From positions 1-42,242 of the forward strand of contig CAJNOQ010000736.1 of NCBI GenBank assembly GCA_905250885.1: a stretch of DNA of 42,242 bases. Direction: 5' to 3'. Origin of the DNA: Didymodactylos carnosus (taxonomy: Eukaryota; Rotifera; Eurotatoria; Philodinida; Philodinidae). The translations under genes and the position numbers were made by a program. Positions 38,101 to 42,242 of this stretch are shown here, piece after piece; position 1 is the stretch's first letter; each line of letters begins with the position of its first letter. The notes below the pieces were generated by a model that was not told where the DNA came from, made no database searches, and saw only the letters and a program-made list of their open reading frames with translations.

Positions 38101-39099
38101 TTAATTAACATACCGTCAATGGACTGTACATCGAATTCCAAGATGGACATGATACATTTGTCAAAACTGAAAATTGAGTTAACATCTATTGAAAATGAAA
38201 AGGGAGGAAGAAATATATAGCTCCGACTCAATAAAAAACAACAACCAAAAGTCATACGGGCAATACTGTAATAAGAAACATTATTTTAAAAAATAAACAT
38301 TTCTTAAATACTTACTTTTTTGCATAATTCTATTTCAGAACCGAACCAACTTTTAGCCTATAACAAAATTAGTAAAGAGAGTATTTTTATCTTTGAATAA
38401 TTTTATTTATATAATATTACCTTCTTTATGTTTTCGGAAGTAAGAATATCGTGTACAATTGATAAAAGGGCATAACGTTCATTGTAATAATATTGGATAA
38501 ACTAGAAACCGAGAAGATTTTTTCCTCCTCAATATAAACATGTACAGATAAAAGTCACAAGAAATCTTACTTGTACAACAAATTGTTGATTTGTTTCATT
38601 CATGTTATCCGGTGATGAGAGCATTATCTAAAAATTCAAAGAAAAATAAAATACGATTAAATATTTAACATAAAAAATTTTGGCATACATCGATATTCTC
38701 CAGTGTTGAATAATTATTTGTCGAAAAAAATTCTAATAATTTGAATAATTGAGCTTCATCGATATTCTAAAGGTAAAATAAACATTCAAAAATAAAACAC
38801 TAAAATGTAAATAGGCTGCTACATACAAGTGCATTCGATAAATTTTGAAGAAAAGATCGAAATTTCTCGCTGAAATTTGAAGAGTTTTGTTTAAGCCAGC
38901 TTCCAGCTGGACTTCTAAAAAGAAAAAATTTAGTACTTAGAAAGGATAACAGATACGCTGATTATACAAACCTGATTGGATGAAACCAATCCAACACATT
39001 TTCAAATATGGTTTTGTCCTGAAAATTATCTATTTTTTTAACTTTAATATCATTATCTGATTCTAACAGTACGCTTTTGTATAGATCCTGAATCGACAT
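23147..39099 (-). CDS. NUP188: Nucleoporin NUP188, 40-exon gene with one 7-kb intron and a +1 frame slip
   Basis: NUP188 is a large alpha-solenoid scaffold protein of the nuclear pore inner ring. Starting at ATG 39099, 40 exons give 5,593 coding bases (about 1,863 residues; human 1,749). Exon ends, 5' to 3': 39099-38972, 38914-38827, 38766-38689, 38627-38571, 38501-38421, 38357-38316, 38185-38114, 38052-37915, 37834-37643, 37256-36995, 36938-36783, 36727-36605, 36536-36410, 29341-29162, 29103-28971, 28909-28839, 28780-28696, 28631-28511, 28449-28235, 28167-28054, 27990-27774, 27701-27618, 27558-27367, 27297-27191, 27120-26986, 26930-26855, 26792-26676, 26593-26436, 26374-26229, 25780-25656, 25533-25405, 25335-25171, 25113-24973, 24915-24778, 24715-24641, 24566-24250, 24187-23965, 23897-23821, 23723-23537, 23467-23147. 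Matches to human include STAQLAWATLL, VMSILDFLIECVVSQPAL, TDFWNDV and TAPSFGTWL. Exon 10 has one base too many (see findings). Exon 36 is a Pro/Ser/Thr-rich insert. Confidence 0.92.
25781..26228. other. NUP188 intron 29 with inserted sequence
   Basis: This 448-base intron is several times longer than its neighbours. The added DNA (about 25830-26160) has a higher GC content and an open plus-strand frame of 125 codons that starts at a chance ATG. It looks like an inserted repeat fragment of unknown family rather than an exon. Confidence 0.5.
28251..28305. repeat. Triplet repeats coding a Ser/Thr run in NUP188 exon 19
   Basis: GTT/GCT and GAT/ATG-type triplet runs on the plus strand encode, on the minus strand, a run of serines then threonines (SSLLSSSSLSTTTTTATT). 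The tract lies in frame and is probably a variable disordered loop. Confidence 0.7.
29613..30538. repeat. Long foldback element, arms about 200 bp
   Basis: The left arm (29613-29826) and right arm (30340-30538) are imperfect reverse complements over about 200 bases. The best core is TCAAGGTTGATCGCCAAGTC, identical in both arms, followed by CTACACAAAACATAT. About 510 bases lie between the arms and contain no recognisable transposase. The form is a non-autonomous DNA transposon or foldback. Confidence 0.8.
31053..31376. repeat. Foldback element, arms about 118 bp
   Basis: The left arm (31053-31170) and right arm (31260-31376) are reverse complements with about 80-85% identity. The core CAACTTTTCGACAAAAATAA is identical in both arms. 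The loop is about 90 bases and includes a short GAATTTT direct repeat. Confidence 0.8.
32282..33073 (+). CDS. Unrecognised basic protein with C-terminal membrane segment, nested in NUP188 intron
   Basis: This open frame of about 263 codons lies antisense inside NUP188 intron 13. The protein is rich in K, N, S, I and R, with a strongly basic N-terminal two-thirds (KLRVRRSKI, HHRRIRLKKFKSKQ). A single hydrophobic segment near the C-terminus (VLTLIILATISFTSGFFCIVIL) precedes KRTYFSLLFFKQ, suggesting a tail-anchored protein. The frame opens exactly at an acceptor-like TGTAG at 32277-32281. The first ATG after it (32308) is in another frame and stops after 11 codons, and the first in-frame ATG is about 46 codons further along. 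A 5' exon, a frame slip or pseudogenisation could explain this. I recognise no family. Coding status is supported by length in AT-rich DNA only. Confidence 0.45.
   Translation, partial: TNKKTAKQKCLLNSKLTNFIKLRVRRSKIYDIKQQLNNNDVSQQVFNSRKSTLSSFQLKRLMDNISTPLKRNDILTKSNYYQFNDQKNIHHRRIRLKKFKSKQNSNIKEIDYNKLEILFDNIIKCKKSINIHRWDDFYQSKLKQSLIPIVNDKYKNKYISDIQITKKNSLSTLAKTINVVDKGKEKDDRRIDLISQKRRTEIIYSQRSRLREIKQEIGCCLIQFAKSHQVLTLIILATISFTSGFFCIVILKRTYFSLLFFKQ
33074..34579. other. Intronic spacer between the two nested coding regions
   Basis: About 1.5 kb. The part at 33660-34050 has a higher GC content and reads like a repeat fragment; the rest is AT-rich. No gene is supported; short minus-strand frames at 33132-33471 overlap each other in different frames and lack similarity. 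Confidence 0.4.
34590..36156 (+). CDS. Unrecognised spliced protein with C-terminal membrane segments, nested in NUP188 intron
   Basis: Two exons (34590-35157 and 35324-36156) join across a 166-base intron with GTAATA donor and TTTTAG acceptor; the split Gly codon keeps frame and gives 466 residues. The ATG follows a polypyrimidine tract and TTCTTAG acceptor by 10 bases, as for the other genes here. The first half is Asn/Ser/Thr-rich and disordered; the middle has HRYRRRQTPLTPDVLAMAKLRRP and a charged, Gln-rich segment. The C-terminus carries two hydrophobic segments (CFMTISTITILIMSVWHL and LLLNMTYVFILITLAIALMS) that look like a membrane hairpin. I recognise no family. It shares with the upstream nested frame a basic N-terminus and C-terminal membrane anchoring but no alignable sequence. 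It ends 253 bases before the NUP188 intron donor, on the opposite strand. Confidence 0.6.
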
Positions 39100-40011
39100 T
39101 CTAATCTAAAACAGAGAAACTCTCCAATAGATCAATCAATCTCGAACTGTATGATCATTGTTTTGTTTAGCTATGTCTAAAACTAAAGTCGATAAACTTG
39201 CTATTGTGAAACAGTGAAAAGCTAATGAGATGACGTATGTATTTCATGTAGGTTTAAAATATTATGTAAATCTCTGCCCTAGTAAATGATATCATTTAGT
39301 CACTTCTGAGATTTACAGTTGTCTTATAAAAGCCAAGACAATCACTTAAGTAGTTTTCAAGAGATTATTTCTCCAGAAACGTTACAAACAAGGTTTTGAA
39401 TAAATACATGTTTTAGTTCTTTCACTTGCTTTAGCGGCTGTTTATTATCAATTTTACGAGTGAAATCGACTTTTTTGTGGTGTTTAATACAACATTTACA
39501 GAAATAAATTTTCTCCAGTGGCCGCTTCATGAACCTTCTTTCTCACGTTTTATTCTCCTTCACAAAAATTGGAGGTAACGGTCCCGCATGCAACTTTAAC
39601 AAATGCTTCTACCGACACGCTCCTTCATTTTAGAAGCGTATTGTAAAAAAACACGGCAAAATTGTGCCATCATTATATCACGGGTACAATCACACAACAA
39701 TTTTAAACGCTAAACGTGTGACTTTAAGTGTGAAACTCCTATGCTTTTACAGTGCTTTTCCGGGACAGTATCGGGGTATGGGATCTCTTTCTTTCTCTAT
39801 AATAAACTCATCTCTGCTGATAGGCTGTTTAAATTTTAACTGCACACCTATTAGACGAGTTTATGTTGACAGTGCCGACAGCAATAGCCCTACCCGCGAA
39901 CCGTTAGTTTATTTCACTTTTGAAGTAAAGATCAGCTCATGATATAAACTTGCAAGGAGGAAGGAAACAACTATTGTACTCGACTTCGGCGTGACAGTTT
40001 TCCGTGTTTTC

Positions 40012-40052
40012 ATTGGTCGCCATAAGCCAATGAAACGTTTCTTTTATATAAG
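40012..40052 (+). promoter_or_regulatory. Possible CCAAT plus TATA promoter
   Basis: An inverted pair of CCAAT boxes (ATTGG...CCAAT, 40012-40031) lies just upstream of TATATAAG at 40045-40052, reading to the right. No convincing gene starts within 150 bases downstream, and EMC5 begins about 920 bases away. It may be a chance match, or a promoter for a non-coding RNA or a solo LTR. Confidence 0.3.
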
Positions 40053-40260
40053 GGTGTATTAGATTAGATCAGAGCCTTCTCAAAAAACCACAGTAAAAGC
40101 GTAGCAATGTCGCTTTAATTAAAGTTAATTTTTCAGATATGTTATTATATCAATTTCGGGTTTGAATACTAAAAGTTAAATTTGAGCTTGGCCTTAACGC
40201 ATCCTTCAATTCTCATTCATATCATCGGAAGAAAACATAAAGTTTTTTTTTCAGTTGTTA

Positions 40261-40491
40261 AAAAGTGCTTTTCGGTATTGAGCACACTCGATAAAAACGA
40301 AGATTTTCTATTTTTGGCGAGAGGTACTGCCAAAAGCTTAGGAAAAGTTTTGAAACAAAATGGCGCAAAAAATTTTCCATGGGAAAATAATTTTAGTTTG
40401 AAAAATTTTCCTGAACATTTGAAAGTACTCCTAGGCAAAAATAGAAAGTCTTCGTTTTTATCGAGTGTGCTCAATACGAAAAAGCCCTTTT
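40261..40491. repeat. 231-bp near-continuous palindrome
   Basis: The two halves are reverse complements almost to the centre, with essentially no loop (centre at TTTTCCATGGGAAAA). The outermost 50 bases differ at only a few positions (core ATTGAGCACACTCGATAAAA is identical in both arms), while the inner part is more diverged. Because of the symmetry both strands show open frames encoding similar peptides (STLDKNEDFLFL). These are mirror artefacts and are not annotated as genes. Confidence 0.88.
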
Positions 40492-40970
40492 CACCAACTC
40501 AAAACCAACTTTAGCTTTTTTGTTCTAGTGGTATGCACCTTATTTCTCTCGTTCAATATCTTTTATATAATGAGGAGGTGAAGAACAAAAACGATGACTC
40601 GCAGAGTCTTTTGCATCCAGTCTCAATGACGTTTGCATATTCTAATTACCCATTTTCTAACAGCTTAATCTTTGTTTCACGTAATTCTACATGTCTGTTT
40701 TGATGACTTCATAACAGAAAGTACAAATTAGTACTTTTCTACGAAAATTTAGTTGTCCTTGGAATGGAGCTCGCCATGTTGGCCTACAACAGCAAAAAAT
40801 GATATCGGGTCATGCCTTTTGTCAAAAGATAAAGCTTTGAAGAATTTATATTGAATTATCTGTATAATTCTGCTTGTAGAAAAAGAATACTGAATCCTCC
40901 TATCAGTTCTATATCTGTATGCTCTTCTAGAATTTTATTCTTTCTGTGTTGAAGCGAAAAAATAATCTAT

Positions 40971-41294
40971 ATGGGAAAAAAACTACTGTTAATCGTTGGT
41001 CTTATTGCATTAGCTCATGCTGGCTATTCGGCTGCTCAACATCGTGTTTTTATTCGTTTAACTGAACAACAATTCCAAACATTACCAGCTGATATCATTT
41101 TTCAAACATTATTAGCATTTTTAGCTTGTTGTATTGGTTCTGTACAGTTTTTTGGTAGATTCAAGCCAATATTGATAACAGCTGAATGGCAAAATAAAAC
41201 ATGGGATACGCTTGGTAATCGCCCATCATTTATGACATTTAACCATCGTGGAAGATATCTTTATCGATTTTTACAGGCATCGTCCTCAACTTGA
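40971..41294 (+). CDS. MMGT1: ER membrane complex subunit 5 (EMC5/MMGT1)
   Basis: EMC5 is a small membrane subunit of the ER membrane protein complex, which inserts tail-anchored and multi-pass proteins; it was also described as a magnesium transporter. The single-exon gene encodes 107 residues (human 131). The N-terminal hydrophobic helix and following ALAHAGYSAAQHR, RLTEQ, then DIIFQTLLAFLACCIGSVQFFG and the tail NRPSFMTFNHRGRYL match the family closely. The usual C-terminal cytosolic extension after the conserved NHRGR is shortened to about 15 residues. It is the only recognised housekeeping gene on the plus strand here. A TTCTAG acceptor-like site lies 40 bases before the ATG. Confidence 0.95.
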   Translation: MGKKLLLIVGLIALAHAGYSAAQHRVFIRLTEQQFQTLPADIIFQTLLAFLACCIGSVQFFGRFKPILITAEWQNKTWDTLGNRPSFMTFNHRGRYLYRFLQASSST

Positions 41295-42242
41295 TTTGTT
41301 TTTCTTTTTTTATTGTTTTCTTTTTTTTCATTTGATTTTATAATACGTTTTTTTACAAAGAGATGCATCTATCTAAGTCATTGCAGCATATGCTCTCAGT
41401 AGAGATTTTTGGTTTTAATAAGGAGAATATCTGTCTTTTCTCTGAGCAAATTCATCCGTCTTGAACGAGATCGATATAATACTGCGAGACTAAGTAGAAT
41501 TGTTCTTTCTAATTGAATTCTGATTCACAATGGTATATTTCATTTAGTACGATTTACCACTTTCTTTAGCTACTGCGTTTATTAAACAATCACTCGATAC
41601 ATACTTTTACCCATGGTTAATTTTTTGAGAAAGTAAATCATACCAAATGTGAACGCTAGTTTCTCTAGGCTCCATTATATTGAATCAATTAAAAAGAGAG
41701 AAGCTAGTACAAATATTCGAACGAAGTTAACAGTGAAATGGGTAATATGATTAGCATTCCTTCAAAAATTTAAACGGTTTTTCTGTGTGGTTTTTGTGTT
41801 CACAAGAATAGATGATCCTTTTTCACTCTATGTTGGTACAGTAATACACATTATTACTAGACTAGGAGAAAAATCATAGACTTAGAAGTGAAGATTTTTT
41901 CAAGAAGTTTCACCATTTGTCGAGATTTTTGAAATTCATACATCAACGTTAAAGTGACATCTACTTAAGTGGAAAAAAACGGCATAAAAATATTTAGACG
42001 ATATTGTTTATGTTTCACAACTAGTTTATTAGCGCAGCATATAGATTTATCGTTACTATGTTCTCGTATTGTCTCATCATCATTTCATAGTGATTTGCAA
42101 TAGCTTTATGCGTTCCTAATGTATCGGAGTTGTTCTTTCGAAAACGTACCACGTTTACATCGACTTTATCCCAACAGTTCGAAAGCAATAGGACTAGTAC
42201 AACTAGAGCTCCTGATGATGAATATCACGTTTAAAAGATTTT
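41295..42242. other. Intergenic to right edge, no gene seen
   Basis: About 950 bases of AT-rich sequence after EMC5. The first 60 bases are T-rich and probably 3' UTR. No canonical AATAAA is close to the stop and no coding signal was found. Confidence 0.45.

Larger units (their letters stand above)
39100..40970. other. Intergenic between divergent NUP188 and EMC5
   Basis: About 1.87 kb separates the two divergently transcribed genes. It includes a CCAAT/TATA-like cluster near 40012-40052 and a large palindrome at 40261-40491. The 92-codon plus-strand frame at 39664-39942 has no recognisable content. The rest shows nothing I can name. Confidence 0.5.

Noticed and set aside
39664-39942. 92-codon plus-strand frame upstream of EMC5
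   Set aside because: It has an ATG but no recognisable domain; the CCAAT/TATA cluster lies downstream of it, not upstream.
40182-40514. Overlapping open frames on both strands (110 and 85 codons)
   Set aside because: They are mirror images produced by the near-perfect palindrome; the peptides on both strands are similar for that reason.
1-42242. tRNA, rRNA, CRISPR arrays or a spliced-leader RNA gene
   Set aside because: I scanned by eye for tRNA box B-like GGTTCGA sequences, array-like direct repeats and the published bdelloid leader as I recall it; none was found.

Overview
This is a eukaryotic, AT-rich, gene-dense animal sequence. The genes are split by many short introns (about 50-100 bp) with GT-AG borders, and the products are animal housekeeping proteins (COG8, HSDL1, RETREG/FAM134, CoREST, UBE2V, NO66, NUP188, EMC5). 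Compact genes, few and badly decayed transposons, and splice-acceptor-like signals just before almost every start codon point to a rotifer. A bdelloid is my best guess, but that is inference. One ambiguous base at position 430 suggests a draft assembly.

Layout. Positions 1-771 are repeat-like and carry a small foldback. Next come minus-strand genes in a row: a 5'-truncated TBC1D16-like fragment (772-1407), COG8 (3007-6213), an HSDL1-like pseudoenzyme (6790-8205), a RETREG/FAM134 ER-phagy receptor (9507-10739), a CoREST/RCOR corepressor (11437-13150) and UBE2V/Mms2 (14599-15316). A gene-poor stretch (15317-19461) holds a broken LINE reverse transcriptase. It is followed by RIOX1/NO66 (19462-22829) and NUP188 (23147-39099), also on the minus strand. 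EMC5/MMGT1 (40971-41294) lies on the plus strand near the right end.

The most striking object is NUP188. I could build a 40-exon model that keeps phase across every junction except for one extra base in exon 10. Thirty-eight of its introns are short or modest, but intron 13 is about 7.07 kb. That intron contains two foldback elements and two plus-strand (antisense) coding regions for unrecognised proteins with C-terminal membrane segments, one of them spliced. The extra base in exon 10 sits where the upstream frame reads AAA followed by TAA.

Other points of interest are a GATA-type zinc finger inside the CoREST homologue, a recurring set of foldback (long inverted repeat) elements in introns and intergenic DNA, and the acceptor-AG-before-ATG pattern at all ten gene starts, which fits spliced-leader trans-splicing. 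The genes do not form one pathway. Loose themes are Golgi/ER membrane biology (COG8, RETREG, EMC5, TBC1D16), chromatin and nucleolus (CoREST, NO66), ubiquitin signalling (UBE2V) and the nuclear pore (NUP188). Gene names were assigned by recognising conserved sequence from memory; no database search was run.
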